Below, piece after piece: positions 53,187 through 61,401 of a stretch of 61,401 nucleotides of DNA. The notes under the pieces are model-generated. The model worked only from the letters and a program-made list of their open reading frames with translations. It was not told the origin of the DNA and did not search any database. The translations under genes and the position numbers were made by a program. Numbering within the stretch: the first letter of the stretch is position 1; each line of letters starts with the position of its first letter. Origin of the DNA: DASXHZ01 sp036488085 (GTDB lineage: Bacteria; Acidobacteriota; Thermoanaerobaculia; Gp7-AA8); contig DASXHZ010000066.1 of assembly GCA_036488085.1 (NCBI GenBank), forward strand, positions 1-61,401, read 5' to 3'.

Positions 53187-53683
53187 TTCTGTTCGCCTTC
53201 AACGAGCTCGCGGACGCGGGCGAGGTAGGGATCGGTTTCTGAGTTGCCGGTTGCCGGTTGCTGGTTGCCGGAGGGCGGCTGTTCGAGGCTCTTCATTTTC
53301 ATGAAGACGATGACGACGCCGAGGATGAGGGCGAAGATGGGGAGGGTCCAGACGAGAGAGCTGACGCCCTGGAACTTCGGTTTGAGAAGGACGAACTGGC
53401 CGTAGCTCCGTTCGAAGTAGCTGGAGATCTGGTCGCGGGTGTAGCCGCGGGAGAGAAGCTCGCGGACCTGGGCGCGCATGTTCTGGGCCATTTCGGCGGG
53501 CGAGTCGGCGATCGAGAGGCCCTGGCATACCGGGCAGCGGATGGTCGACGCGACCTCCTGCGTCGTCCGGGTCAGCTCGTCGCCGGCGAGCGGCTGGCCT
53601 TTCGGTGGACCTACTAGCGTATCGGCGTCGGGGACTTTGACCGCAAGGAGCAAAAGGACTGCGATCAGGGCGAGCTTCCTCAT
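53183..53683 (-). CDS. ccmH: Cytochrome c biogenesis protein CcmH
   Basis: A 166-aa thiol-redox protein that reduces apocytochrome CxxCH cysteines. A signal-type N-terminus is followed by the redox motif IRCPVCQGLSIADSPAEMA. SYFERSYGQFVLLKP is the next family mark, then one helix (LPIFALILGVVIVFM). The C-terminal tail GNQQPATGNSETDP comes from a GTTGCC-type repeat. It overlaps both neighbours. Confidence 0.95.
   Translation of the reverse strand: MRKLALIAVLLLLAVKVPDADTLVGPPKGQPLAGDELTRTTQEVASTIRCPVCQGLSIADSPAEMAQNMRAQVRELLSRGYTRDQISSYFERSYGQFVLLKPKFQGVSSLVWTLPIFALILGVVIVFMKMKSLEQPPSGNQQPATGNSETDPYLARVRELVEGEQK
53242..53271. repeat. GTTGCC-type repeat in the ccmH 3' end
   Basis: Four copies of GGTTGC(C/T)-type units (plus-strand reading GTTGCCGGTTGCCGGTTGC) encode the QQPATGN tail of CcmH. 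The same unit makes up the start of the HEAT-cyclophilin gene at 59171-59203. Confidence 0.7.
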
Positions 53684-54201
53684 TCCGCCATCGCCTTGGC
53701 CACATCGGTGCGCAGCTCGTCGGGCGTGATCGGGCCGACGTATTTGGCGACGATCTTTCCCTGGCGGTTGAGAAAGAACGTTTCAGGGACGCCGCCGACG
53801 CCGTATGCAATCGCGGTCTTGCCGCGTTGGTCGACGAGCGTGGGATACGTCCAGCCGCGCTCGCGGAGGAAGTTGGTGATCTTCGTTTCGTCGTCCTGGA
53901 AGACGACGCCGAGGAACTGGACGTTGTCGCCGTAGGTCTGAGAGACGGCGGTGAGGGTCGGGTGCTCGTCCCAGCAGGGATGGCACCACGTCGCCCAGAA
54001 ATTGACGACCACCGGTTTGCCGCGGTACTTCGCGAGGTCGATCGTCTCGCCGGTGCCGACTGCTTTGAGCGCGAAGTCGGGAGCCGCTTTACCGATCAGC
54101 GGCGAGTCGATGGCGGACGGATCTTTGCCGAGGGCGAGGTAGAAGACGGCGCAGAGCGCGCCGGCGATCACAAGACCGATGGTGAGGACGGTGCGGTTCA
54201 T
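53680..54201 (-). CDS. ccmG: Thiol:disulfide oxidoreductase CcmG/DsbE
   Basis: A 173-aa membrane-tethered thioredoxin. After one helix (LTIGLVIAGALCAVFYLAL) comes APDFALKAVGTGETI and the active site NFWATWCHPCWDEHP. The cis-Pro region GGVPETFFLNRQG is typical of CcmG, which keeps CcmH reduced. The ATG overlaps the ccmF stop. Confidence 0.95.
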   Translation of the reverse strand: MNRTVLTIGLVIAGALCAVFYLALGKDPSAIDSPLIGKAAPDFALKAVGTGETIDLAKYRGKPVVVNFWATWCHPCWDEHPTLTAVSQTYGDNVQFLGVVFQDDETKITNFLRERGWTYPTLVDQRGKTAIAYGVGGVPETFFLNRQGKIVAKYVGPITPDELRTDVAKAMAE

Positions 54202-56198
54202 GCCGCGACCTCGCCTCCGTCGACTTCCCGCGAACGTGCTGTCCTCATCGCGTACGTTTGGCGCATCGGGATGAGGGCGATCACGCCGCCGAGTCCCATC
54301 AGCAGGACCGCGAGCCAGATCCAGGAGACCATCGGGGTGATGAGGAGCAGCAGTCCGACGTTGTCTCCGTTCGCGTCGAGATTCTGGATCGAAACGTAGA
54401 GGTCGGCGGCGATGGTGGAGTAGACGGCGGGGGTTCCGACCGGCTCGCGCATGGCGAGGTACTGATTCATGCGCGGCTCGAGCTTGGTGGCGAGCGAGCC
54501 GTTCTTCGCCACGTCGACGTGGACGATTTGCGCGGTGCGGTTTGGCTCCTGGCGCTGTTCGGTGCCGGTGAAGGTGACGGTGTACTTGCCGATCGTCGCC
54601 GACTGGCCGCGCGTCAGCGAGACTTCGCGCTGCGTCCGCATCGTGCTGGAGACTGCAATTGCGACGATGACGACCACCGCGCCGGCGTGCACGACGTAGC
54701 CGCCGAATCGGCGGCGTCCGCGCTGCAGCAGCGCCTGCGACGCGGCGGTGGCGACGTTCTCGCCGCGCTTCATGCGTTGAGCGACCGGCAGGAACATCTC
54801 GGCGAAGGTAACCCACCCGGCGTAGCCGCCGAAGCCGAGGGTCGCGACGGTCCAGGGGTTGCGCGCGCCGAGGGCGAGGCCGATGAACGCGACGACGAGG
54901 CCGCCGATGAATGGCGGGATGAGCGAGCGCTTCACCTGCTCGCGCGACGCGCGGCCCCACGGGAGTGCCGGGCCGATACCGAGGAGGAAGACCAGCGCCG
55001 TGCCGATGGGGACGACCATCGAGTCGAAGTACGGGCGTCCGACGCTCATCTGCTTGCCGCGGATCGCTTCGACGACCAGCGGGAAGACGGTGCCGATGAG
55101 CACCGTGAAGGTGAACAGGACGAAGAGAAGGTTGTTGATGAGGAACATCCCCTCGCGGCTCACCGGACCTTCGATGCTTCCTTCAGCTTCGAGCGAATCC
55201 ATGCGGAGGGCGAGCAATGCGATCGAGCCGACGAGCACCGATCCGAGAAAGACGAGGATGGTCGGGCCGATGCTGCTCTGCGTGAAGGAGTGGACGGAGT
55301 TGAAGACGCCGGAGCGCGTCATGAAGGTGCCGAGAATCGTCAGGAGGAAGCTCGCCTGGATCAGCGTGACGGTCCAACCCTTCAAGACGCCGCGGCGCTC
55401 CATGACGATCGCGCTGTGCAGCGCGGCCGTCGCGGTGAGCCACGGAAGGAGCGACGCGTTCTCGACCGGATCCCACGCCCAGTAACCGCCCCACCCGAGG
55501 ACCTCGTAGGCCCACCAGCCGCCGAGCATGATGGCGACGGTGAGGAAGATCCACGGCACGAGTAGCGCGTTGCGCAACGGGCGCAGGAATGCGAGTCCGA
55601 GACGGCCGCGCAGCAGCGCCGCGGTGGCGAGGCCGAAGGGGATCGTCATGCCGACATACCCGAGGTAGAGGCACGGCGGGTGGACGACCATGAGGACGTG
55701 GTTCTGGAGGAGCGGATTCGGGCCGGGGCCGTCGGTGGCAGGATTGGGGACGCTCTGGAACGGCGACGCCGGTCCGGCGATGAGGAAGCTGAAGAACGAG
55801 GCGCACGCCAGCCAGGTCGCGATCGAGTACGCCATGTATTCAATGTGCTCGTTGCGCGTGAGCCAGGTGGCGGCGGCGATGTAGATGCCGAGGATGAAGC
55901 CCCAGAAGAGGATCGAGCCTTCGAGCGATGACCAGAGGCTGACGATCGTGACCCAGGTCGGCACTGATCGCGAGCCGACCTGCGCGACGTAGCTGACGGA
56001 GAAGTTGTGGGTCAGCAGGGCCCACTCCATGACGCCGGTCGCGAGCACCATCATCGCGGCGAAGAGGTACGCGAACCGCTGCGTCCACTTGAGGCCTTCC
56101 GGGGAACGCTTCGCGCCGGCGGCGTAGCCGAGCATCGCTCCGGTGGTGGAGACGAGGAGCGAGGCTAGAATCAGTACGCGTCCGAGCGAGGCGGTCAT
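54198..56198 (-). CDS. ccmF: Heme lyase subunit CcmF
   Basis: A 666-aa membrane protein with ~15 helices that joins heme to apocytochrome. The WWD heme-handling domain is WGGYWAWDPVENASLLPW near residue 235. VVHPPCLYLGYVGMTIPF and MTRSGVFNSVHSFTQS carry the conserved His positions that bind heme b. A long hairpin repeat separates it from ccmE. Confidence 0.96.
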   Translation of the reverse strand: MTASLGRVLILASLLVSTTGAMLGYAAGAKRSPEGLKWTQRFAYLFAAMMVLATGVMEWALLTHNFSVSYVAQVGSRSVPTWVTIVSLWSSLEGSILFWGFILGIYIAAATWLTRNEHIEYMAYSIATWLACASFFSFLIAGPASPFQSVPNPATDGPGPNPLLQNHVLMVVHPPCLYLGYVGMTIPFGLATAALLRGRLGLAFLRPLRNALLVPWIFLTVAIMLGGWWAYEVLGWGGYWAWDPVENASLLPWLTATAALHSAIVMERRGVLKGWTVTLIQASFLLTILGTFMTRSGVFNSVHSFTQSSIGPTILVFLGSVLVGSIALLALRMDSLEAEGSIEGPVSREGMFLINNLLFVLFTFTVLIGTVFPLVVEAIRGKQMSVGRPYFDSMVVPIGTALVFLLGIGPALPWGRASREQVKRSLIPPFIGGLVVAFIGLALGARNPWTVATLGFGGYAGWVTFAEMFLPVAQRMKRGENVATAASQALLQRGRRRFGGYVVHAGAVVVIVAIAVSSTMRTQREVSLTRGQSATIGKYTVTFTGTEQRQEPNRTAQIVHVDVAKNGSLATKLEPRMNQYLAMREPVGTPAVYSTIAADLYVSIQNLDANGDNVGLLLLITPMVSWIWLAVLLMGLGGVIALIPMRQTYAMRTARSREVDGGEVAA

Positions 56199-56221
56199 TT
56201 GTTTCGTCTGTCAGCCGGAGA

Positions 56222-56336
56222 TTGAGGTTCGAGGTTCGAGGTTCGAGGTTCGAATGAAGAAGTAAGAGCGACCCCGTCCTTCGCCTCTTACTCTTACCTC
56301 TTCATTCGAACCTCGAACTTCGAACCTCAATCCATT
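56222..56336. repeat. AGGTTCGAGG hairpin between ccmE and ccmF
   Basis: Four direct AGGTTCGA units, then GAATGAAGAAGTAAGAG, a loop, and the reverse complement ending TTCGAACCTC form a stem of about 50 bp with few mismatches. The same composite lies at 26399-26493 in the act operon. It is the only gap above 30 bp within the ccm operon. Confidence 0.82.
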
Positions 56337-56338
56337 CA

Positions 56339-56836
56339 TCACGATTTGTCCATTCCTTCCGTCGTCCGCATCAACCTCTCCAGCTCCTGCCTATTCATCG
56401 GGTGTCCCGTCTTCGGCGCGCGGTATTCGTTGCTGTGCGACACCATGAGGCGGTTGCACTGGAAGTAGCCGCTGCGCGACATCGTCCCTTCGACGACGAC
56501 GCCCACGTTCTCGCGGAACATCTGCGGCGGGACGCCGGTAGACTTCACGTGGACGAAGCCGGTGGCATCTTTGACGTCGAACTCGAGGCCGGAGACGCCG
56601 GTGTGGTTCTTGATCGACCCCGGCACGACCATCCCGCCGAGGCGGATCGACGCGCCGTACGCCTTGTCGCCCGCCTTGTGGAGGTCGGTCGGCGTCCAGT
56701 AGTAGACGAGGTTCTTGTTGATGCCTCCGGCGGCGATGACGATGAACGCGATGCCGGCGACCGCGAACGCGGCGATCATGAAGAGGCGGGTCTTTTTGCG
56801 CATCGCGTCGGTCGCAGTGGTAGGGGCAGTCGTCAT
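56339..56836 (-). CDS. ccmE: Cytochrome c-type heme chaperone CcmE
   Basis: A 165-aa periplasmic heme carrier with one N-terminal anchor (RLFMIAAFAVAGIAFIVIAA) and an OB-fold. The covalent heme site HxxxY is VSHSNEYRAP, where the usual HDENY has become HSNEY; His and Tyr are retained. RLGGMVVPGSI and VEGTMSRSGYF are family marks. It overlaps ccmD by 4 bp. Confidence 0.94.
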   Translation of the reverse strand: MTTAPTTATDAMRKKTRLFMIAAFAVAGIAFIVIAAGGINKNLVYYWTPTDLHKAGDKAYGASIRLGGMVVPGSIKNHTGVSGLEFDVKDATGFVHVKSTGVPPQMFRENVGVVVEGTMSRSGYFQCNRLMVSHSNEYRAPKTGHPMNRQELERLMRTTEGMDKS

Positions 56837-56955
56837 TCTCTTCCCTCGCTACGAAGCCTCATGATCAGGGTCACGCCGTAGATTGCCAGCGCGGCGATTG
56901 TGATGCTGTACGCGGCGATGACGAAGCTCCACCCGCCGGTGATCACGCCGTTCAT
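56833..56955 (-). CDS. ccmD: Heme exporter protein CcmD
   Basis: A 40-aa protein with a single helix (SFVIAAYSITIAALAIYGVT) and a basic tail (LIMRLRSEGRE). Size, topology and position between ccmC and ccmE identify it. It helps release holo-CcmE from the CcmABC complex. Its ATG overlaps the ccmC stop and its stop overlaps the ccmE start. Confidence 0.92.
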   Translation of the reverse strand: MNGVITGGWSFVIAAYSITIAALAIYGVTLIMRLRSEGRE

Positions 56956-57830
56956 ACCGCCTCCGCCTCCGCGAAAACCGGCGGCGGCGCCATCTCGGTC
57001 TCGAGCCGGAGCGAGGCGATGCGCGCGCGCAGCATGATGAAGCCGACCATCACGAAGAGGATACCGAATGCGTTCGCGCGCAACGGGATCCAGAACGGCT
57101 TCGAGACGGTGTTCGGATTCGACTGCAGTTGGTGGAGCGAGTTCCACCACTTCACGGAGAAGTAGACGATGGGGACGTCGACGTACGCGATGATCGTCGC
57201 GACGCTCGACCAGATGGCGCGCTTGACCGGGTCGTCGACGAATTTGCGGAGCGCGAGGATGCCGAGGAACGCGAAGAGGAGGACGGCCGTCGTCGTCAGG
57301 CGCGGGTCCCAGTCCCACCAGACACCCCATGTCGGCTTCGCCCAGATCGCTCCCTGGCAGCAGAGGAGGAACGAGAGCAGGACGCCGACTTCGATCGACG
57401 CCTCCATCCGCGCGTCCCACTTCCAGTCGCCTTTGAAAAGGTAGAAGACCGCGCATGCGAAGGCGACGGTCAGCGCCAGCAATGCGTTCCAGGCGGTCGG
57501 GACGTGGACGTACATGATCCGCTGTACGTCGCCCATGAACTGCTCGGGCGGGGCGACGAAGAGGCCGAACCAGGTTCCGATCGCGATGAGGACGACGCCG
57601 GTGAGGATGATTGCGTTCGCGCGTCGTGGGGACTTCAGGTCGTCGGCCGTCAGCCAGATCACGCCGCCGGTGAGGCCGGAGAAAACCGAGATCAACGTGC
57701 GTGCGGCGACCGAAAGGCCGAGGGATATGTCGGCGTGGAGATACTGGTCGACGAGCGTCGTCGCGAGGCCGAAGTAGAGCGCGATCGCGAGGAGCGCGGC
57801 AGCGATGCCGTACGGATATCGGCGGGGCAT
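56952..57830 (-). CDS. ccmC: Heme transporter/handling protein CcmC
   Basis: A 292-aa protein with ~7-8 helices. The WWD domain reads KPTWGVWWDWDPRLTTTAVL and the flanking His residues lie in IMYVHVPTAWNAL and PIVYFSVKWWNSLHQ. It attaches heme to CcmE. The N-terminus carries an extra pair of helices (residues ~8-75) before the conserved core, making it longer than the ~240-aa enterobacterial form. The start at 57830 lies 11 bp after ccmB. Confidence 0.94.
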   Translation of the reverse strand: MPRRYPYGIAAALLAIALYFGLATTLVDQYLHADISLGLSVAARTLISVFSGLTGGVIWLTADDLKSPRRANAIILTGVVLIAIGTWFGLFVAPPEQFMGDVQRIMYVHVPTAWNALLALTVAFACAVFYLFKGDWKWDARMEASIEVGVLLSFLLCCQGAIWAKPTWGVWWDWDPRLTTTAVLLFAFLGILALRKFVDDPVKRAIWSSVATIIAYVDVPIVYFSVKWWNSLHQLQSNPNTVSKPFWIPLRANAFGILFVMVGFIMLRARIASLRLETEMAPPPVFAEAEAV

Positions 57831-57841
57831 AGTCGGACCTT

Positions 57842-58501
57842 TCACTCCTCGACGACTCGACCAAATAGAAGTCCACAAAGAGACCAATAAATTGCGTCGA
57901 ACGCGGCCAGCAATGTGAGCCACGGACGAATCTGCCCCATCGGATCGCCCAGGACTATCAAAGATGTGGCTTTCACCGAGGCAAGTAGAGCGGGGACGAT
58001 GAGCGGAAAGAGCAAGAGCGGCAGCAGGGTCTGCTTGGAACGGACCTGTGCGGTCATGGCGGCGTAGAGCGTTCCCGGCGCCGACAAACCGGCCGTCCCG
58101 AGGCCGATGACCCCGACGAGAGCGAAGACGCGCGTCGTGCCGGCGTCGTAGAGGATGACCATGACCGGCGTGAGCGCGACGCCGAGAATCCAGAGCTGCA
58201 ACCAGTTCGCGATTGCTTTTCCGTAATAGAGCGCGTGCGGATCGGAGGGCAGCAGCAGCAGCCCCTCCAGCGCCCGGTTCTCCATCTCGGCGTGGTAGCT
58301 CTCGGCGAGGGTGAGTGTCGACGAGAGGAGCAAACCGAGCCAAAGGAATCCGGCGGAAAACTGCCGCAACATCTCGGCGACCGGCCCAACCGCGAAGCTG
58401 AATAGCAGCAGCGCCGCGGCACCAAAGACGAACACCGCCATCATCTGCGCGCGCGTTCGCCACTGGAGCAGGATTTCTTTTCGCAGAGCGGCAGTCAGCA
58501 T
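57842..58501 (-). CDS. ccmB: Heme exporter permease CcmB
   Basis: A 219-aa membrane protein with six helices; RKEILLQWRTRAQMMAVFVF and ESYHAEMENRALEGLLLLPS are typical of CcmB. It forms the ABC complex with CcmA that powers CcmE release. It overlaps ccmA by 7 bp. Confidence 0.93.
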   Translation of the reverse strand: MLTAALRKEILLQWRTRAQMMAVFVFGAAALLLFSFAVGPVAEMLRQFSAGFLWLGLLLSSTLTLAESYHAEMENRALEGLLLLPSDPHALYYGKAIANWLQLWILGVALTPVMVILYDAGTTRVFALVGVIGLGTAGLSAPGTLYAAMTAQVRSKQTLLPLLLFPLIVPALLASVKATSLIVLGDPMGQIRPWLTLLAAFDAIYWSLCGLLFGRVVEE

Positions 58502-59136
58502 TGCAGCCGCCCCGCTTCGAGCGTCAGCGCGTTATCCGCGAGGCCCGCTCCGCGCTCCAACTGGTGGGTCGCAATGAGGACGGTCGTGCCCTTCGCCTTC
58601 AGCTCCCTCACCACCTCATCGACGAGCATGAACCCCTCGGGATCGAGTTGTCCGTACGGCTCGTCGAGGAGGACGACGCGCGGCTCCTGCAGGAGGACTC
58701 GCGCGAACGAGAGGCGCTTGCGCATGCCGGCGGAGAAGGTCGAGACGACGTCGTCGGCGCGACTGGCGAGGTTCACCCGCTCGAGAATCGGGATGAGGGG
58801 ATCGCGCCCGATGCCGAGGTGATCGGCGGCGACGCGGAGATTCTCGCGAGCGGTGAGCGACTCGTAGAGGTACGAGTAGTGGCTCAGAAGCGCGGTCATC
58901 TTCCGCACGTCCTCGCGTTCACGGACGACGTTGAACCCGCCGACCAGCGCCTGGCCGCGGTCGGGGCGGATGGCGGTCGCGAGCACGCGCAAGAGGGTCG
59001 ATTTGCCTGCGCCGTTCCGTCCGGCGATCATGGTGACGGACCCCTCGGAGGCCGTGAAGCTGACGTCGCTCAGCGCCCACCGGCGGCCGTAGCGCCGCGC
59101 CAGGTTCTCCACCTGGATGATTGGAGTCGCCCCCAT
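58495..59136 (-). CDS. ccmA: Heme exporter ATPase CcmA
   Basis: A 213-aa ABC ATPase: Walker A IAGRNGAGKST, signature TFSAGMRKRLSFARVLL, Walker B VVLLDEPYGQLDPEG and the switch His in LIATHQLERGAG. The GRNGAGKST and FSAGMRKR variants are common in CcmA. The ATG at 59136 was preferred; an earlier ATG at 59154 would add six residues. First gene of the ccm operon, divergent from the HEAT-cyclophilin gene. Confidence 0.94.
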   Translation of the reverse strand: MGATPIIQVENLARRYGRRWALSDVSFTASEGSVTMIAGRNGAGKSTLLRVLATAIRPDRGQALVGGFNVVREREDVRKMTALLSHYSYLYESLTARENLRVAADHLGIGRDPLIPILERVNLASRADDVVSTFSAGMRKRLSFARVLLQEPRVVLLDEPYGQLDPEGFMLVDEVVRELKAKGTTVLIATHQLERGAGLADNALTLEAGRLQC

Positions 59137-59162
59137 GCAGTCCGAAGTTATCATCCCGGCTC

Positions 59163-61184
59163 ATGGAACGAGTTGCCGGTTGCCGGTTGCCAGTTGCCGG
59201 TTGTCTCCTTTTCTTTGCCTGCACGACTGCCGCTCCCCCGCCTGCGCCCGTCGCGCCGGCCGTAAAGCCTGCGCCGCATGTGTATGGGCTGACGGTCGAG
59301 GATGAAGCGACGATTCTTCGGTTGGAGGACCGCCGCGAGTTCGATCCCGCGCTGGCCGAGGCTTGGCTGAACAATCCGAATCCCCTGCAGCGCAACCGGA
59401 TGGCGCTCGCCCTCGGGCGCATCGGTCCGCACACGTTCGTCGACGCAAATCACAACGGCGAACGCGATCCTGGCGAGCATCAGGCGGGTGTCGATCTCCT
59501 CGGCCGCCTCGTCACCGACAGCGACCGCAACGTTCGCGAGACCGCCGCGTTCTCGCTCGGCGAGATCGGCGACGCCTCGGGCATCGAATCGCTCATGCGC
59601 CTCGCACATGACACCGATCCCGCCGTCGCCGCCGAGGCGATGGAAGCGCTGTCGAAAATGGCGGCGCAGGTCACGCTGGCGCGATATGCGGAGTTCACCG
59701 GCGAGTCGTGGCCGGAAGGCGTACGCACGCGCGCGCTCCGTTTCCTATTCCGCTTCAACTCCGACGACGCCGGCGCCATCGCCGCGAAGGCGCTCGACTC
59801 GAATGTGGAGTCGATCCGCGAGGCGGCCGCGTATTCGCTGGCGCGCCGCGGCTACGCTCCCGCCCGCGCCCAGCTAGAGATCCTCCTGGGCGACAAGGAT
59901 GCCGATGTTCGCGCTTACGCCGCCGGAGCGCTCGGGCGCATCGGCGACAAGCAGTCGATCGGACCGCTGATCGCGTCGTCGCACGACCCGCATCCGTGGG
60001 TCCGCACGAATTCCCTCGTCGCGATGACGCGGATTGCGGCGAAGGACAAGACGGCACTCGACCGGCCGGAGATCGCGCAGGACGCCCTGCGCATCATCGA
60101 CCTCACCGACGATCCCGACGCCGGAACGCGCGCGTCGTCGATCGACGTGCTGGGCCTCTACGCTGTCCGCAGCGAAGTCGCGAAGAAGCGGCTCGCGGAG
60201 ATCACGACCACCGGCTCGCGCTGGGATCGCGAGCTGGCCTGGGGCGCGTGGGCGAAGCAGTTCGACGACGCGCATCCGCAGACGAACTGGGAGAAGGTGC
60301 GCGTCATCGAGAACCGCTTCACGCGTGCGTGGGCCGACGACCCCGACCCGATGCTGCGCGAGACGACGCTCGCGAACATCCCCGACAACGAGGTCGAGGC
60401 GAACCTCGACATCATCCGCAAGGGGCTCGACGCCCGCGACGTCATCGTTCGCGCGAACGCGATCGAGCGCTATGCAAAGACGAAGGGACGCGATGTCGCG
60501 GTGCTGCTCGCGGCCGAACAACGCGGCCGGAACGACACGATGAACGACGCGCGCCTCGCCGCGATCGTGGCGCTGTCGGAGATCGATCGGCCGGAGCGGG
60601 AGGCGTTTCTCCGCGGACTCCTCGCCGATCGCGACCCGGTCGTCCGCCGCATCGCCGCGGATCAGATCGAGGAGAAGCTGAAGAAGAACCGGCCGCAGTT
60701 CACTCCGCTTCAGGTGATGGACCGCGACTACGCGGCGATCGCGCAGTGGTCGCACATGCCGCATGACGCCACGATCCACACCGCGCGCGGAAACATCGGC
60801 ATCGTGCTGCTCGCGAGCGACGCGCCGATCACGGCTTGGAACTTCGCGGAGCTGGCGAAGAAGCACTACTTCGACCGTTCGAGCTTCATGCGCGTCGTCC
60901 CGAACTTCGTCATCCAGGGGGGCGATCCGCGCAACGACATGAACGGCGGCCCCGGCTACGCCATCCGCGACGAGATCAACCTGCAGAAGTACACGCGCGG
61001 CGCGGTCGGCATGGCGCTCTCGGGCCCCGATACCGGCGGCTCGCAGTTCTTCATCACCCACTCGCCGCAGCCGCACCTCGACGGCGGCTACACGATCTTC
61101 GCGCGGCTGACGAGCGGGATGACGGCGGTGGTTGACCAGGTCGAGCGCGGCGATGTCGTGGAAACGGTCACGGTCGATCCATGA
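59163..61184 (+). CDS. HEAT-repeat protein with C-terminal cyclophilin domain
   Basis: A 673-aa exported protein. The N-terminus ends in a lipobox-like LLFFACTT (Cys near residue 20). Residues ~45-510 form HEAT-type helical repeats (RETAAFSLGEIGDASGIESL; VRAYAAGALGRIGDKQSIGP). Residues ~535-673 are a peptidyl-prolyl isomerase: VVPNFVIQGGDPRNDMNGGP, GMALSGPDTGGSQFFITHSP and HLDGGYTIFARLTSGM carry the catalytic Arg-Phe-Gln set. It probably folds or scaffolds exported proteins, perhaps cytochromes made by the adjacent ccm genes. Its signal peptide region is built of GTTGCC repeats. It overlaps the next gene as ATGA. Confidence 0.9.
   Translation: MERVAGCRLPVAGCLLFFACTTAAPPPAPVAPAVKPAPHVYGLTVEDEATILRLEDRREFDPALAEAWLNNPNPLQRNRMALALGRIGPHTFVDANHNGERDPGEHQAGVDLLGRLVTDSDRNVRETAAFSLGEIGDASGIESLMRLAHDTDPAVAAEAMEALSKMAAQVTLARYAEFTGESWPEGVRTRALRFLFRFNSDDAGAIAAKALDSNVESIREAAAYSLARRGYAPARAQLEILLGDKDADVRAYAAGALGRIGDKQSIGPLIASSHDPHPWVRTNSLVAMTRIAAKDKTALDRPEIAQDALRIIDLTDDPDAGTRASSIDVLGLYAVRSEVAKKRLAEITTTGSRWDRELAWGAWAKQFDDAHPQTNWEKVRVIENRFTRAWADDPDPMLRETTLANIPDNEVEANLDIIRKGLDARDVIVRANAIERYAKTKGRDVAVLLAAEQRGRNDTMNDARLAAIVALSEIDRPEREAFLRGLLADRDPVVRRIAADQIEEKLKKNRPQFTPLQVMDRDYAAIAQWSHMPHDATIHTARGNIGIVLLASDAPITAWNFAELAKKHYFDRSSFMRVVPNFVIQGGDPRNDMNGGPGYAIRDEINLQKYTRGAVGMALSGPDTGGSQFFITHSPQPHLDGGYTIFARLTSGMTAVVDQVERGDVVETVTVDP
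59171..59203. repeat. GTTGCC-type repeat in a signal peptide
   Basis: Four copies of GTTGCCGGTTGCC/AGTTGCC units directly follow the start codon and encode RVAGCRLPVAGC of the HEAT-cyclophilin leader. Same unit as at 53242-53271. Confidence 0.7.
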
Positions 61185-61348
61185 CCTTTCTGTTCGGCCG
61201 CTTCTTCCAGATCATCGGGATGATCTTGTTGCCGTACGGCTTGCTCGTCGGCCTGCTGCGCGACAACATCCAGCTCGAGGTCCGGCTCCTGTTCATCGGC
61301 GGCGCCTTCTTCGTCGTCGGCTGGCTGATGTCGCGGAAAGCAGCTTGA
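61181..61348 (+). CDS. Small membrane protein, 55 aa
   Basis: Starts inside the stop of the HEAT-cyclophilin gene (ATGA) and ends in the start of the next (TTGA). The protein has two hydrophobic helices (FQIIGMILLPYGLLVGLL and LLFIGGAFFVVGWLM) joined by a charged loop RDNIQLEVR. The family is unknown; the tight coupling on both sides says it is real. Confidence 0.8.
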   Translation: MTFLFGRFFQIIGMILLPYGLLVGLLRDNIQLEVRLLFIGGAFFVVGWLMSRKAA

Positions 61349-61401
61349 GATACACGGTCGTGCTCACCGCGGAGTACCCGCCAATCGCACGGGAGATCCT
61401 C
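61345..61401 (+). CDS. Partial gene at window edge
   Basis: A TTG overlapping the previous stop begins RYTVVLTAEYPPIAREIL, after which the window ends. The hydrophobic strand followed by a helix suggests the first Rossmann unit of an enzyme, possibly a hydroxyacid dehydrogenase, but 19 residues are too few for a call. Confidence 0.5.
   Translation, partial: MRYTVVLTAEYPPIAREIL

Overview
This is a GC-rich, densely packed bacterial chromosome segment. The gene content suggests an aerobic, Gram-negative member of the Acidobacteriota or a close relative: alternative complex III (ActA-F) joined to a caa3-type oxidase, System I cytochrome c maturation, a TonB receptor, a DUF4331 protein and many secreted or lipid-anchored hypotheticals. 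The phylum is inferred from gene content, not from a marker gene. No rRNA, tRNA, CRISPR array, integrase or transposase was seen.

Layout: 1-1.8 kb gamma-glutamyltransferase, bracketed by copies of a short palindromic repeat. 1.8-9.05 kb a complete-looking argRCBDGHJ operon (minus strand, almost every junction overlapping) with a -35/-10 promoter and two ARG boxes lying over the argR start; argF is absent. 9.3-14.7 kb a VIT1/CCC1 protein, then a minus-strand module HupE/DUF4198/secreted protein/DUF4331 facing a PAS-LuxR regulator. 14.7-17.5 kb a methyltransferase, a secreted peroxiredoxin and dTDP-glucose dehydratase. 17.5-30.2 kb one long minus-strand respiratory operon actA-B-C-D-E-F, small membrane protein, SCO, cox II-I-III-IV. 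30.2-31.7 kb DUF502, ECF sigma and ChrR-like cupin. 31.7-40.7 kb a glycan/lipid cluster: a 1425-aa sulfotransferase-GT2-GT-GT4 fusion, an 860-aa membrane-GT/terpene-cyclase-like fusion coupled to a UbiA prenyltransferase, and a stand-alone GT. 41.6-44.3 kb a heme-type ABC importer (HmuTUV-like). 44.4-48.5 kb small accessory genes, a duplicated tail of hmuV and a 21-bp minisatellite. 48.5-51.7 kb a TPP-riboswitch operon of TonB receptor, PnuT-like transporter and NadR-like kinase. 51.9-59.1 kb ccmABCDEFGHI. 59.2-61.4 kb a HEAT-cyclophilin fusion, a tiny membrane protein and the start of another gene.

How it works together: the ccm operon attaches heme to the c-type cytochromes encoded at 20-30 kb (pentaheme ActA, monoheme ActE, the CoxII heme-c domain). 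The heme importer could feed the same pool, and ActABCDEF-caa3 would oxidise quinol and reduce oxygen. Several families of palindromic repeats run through the window. Some sit inside coding sequences and add in-frame peptides (ArgJ, ArgH, CcmI), and one hairpin family splits both the act and the ccm operons.

Most interesting leads: a possible non-orthologous thiamine kinase under TPP control; the membrane protein with a DxDDTA-type cyclase motif coupled to a UbiA enzyme; the four-domain glycan enzyme; and in-frame domesticated repeats.
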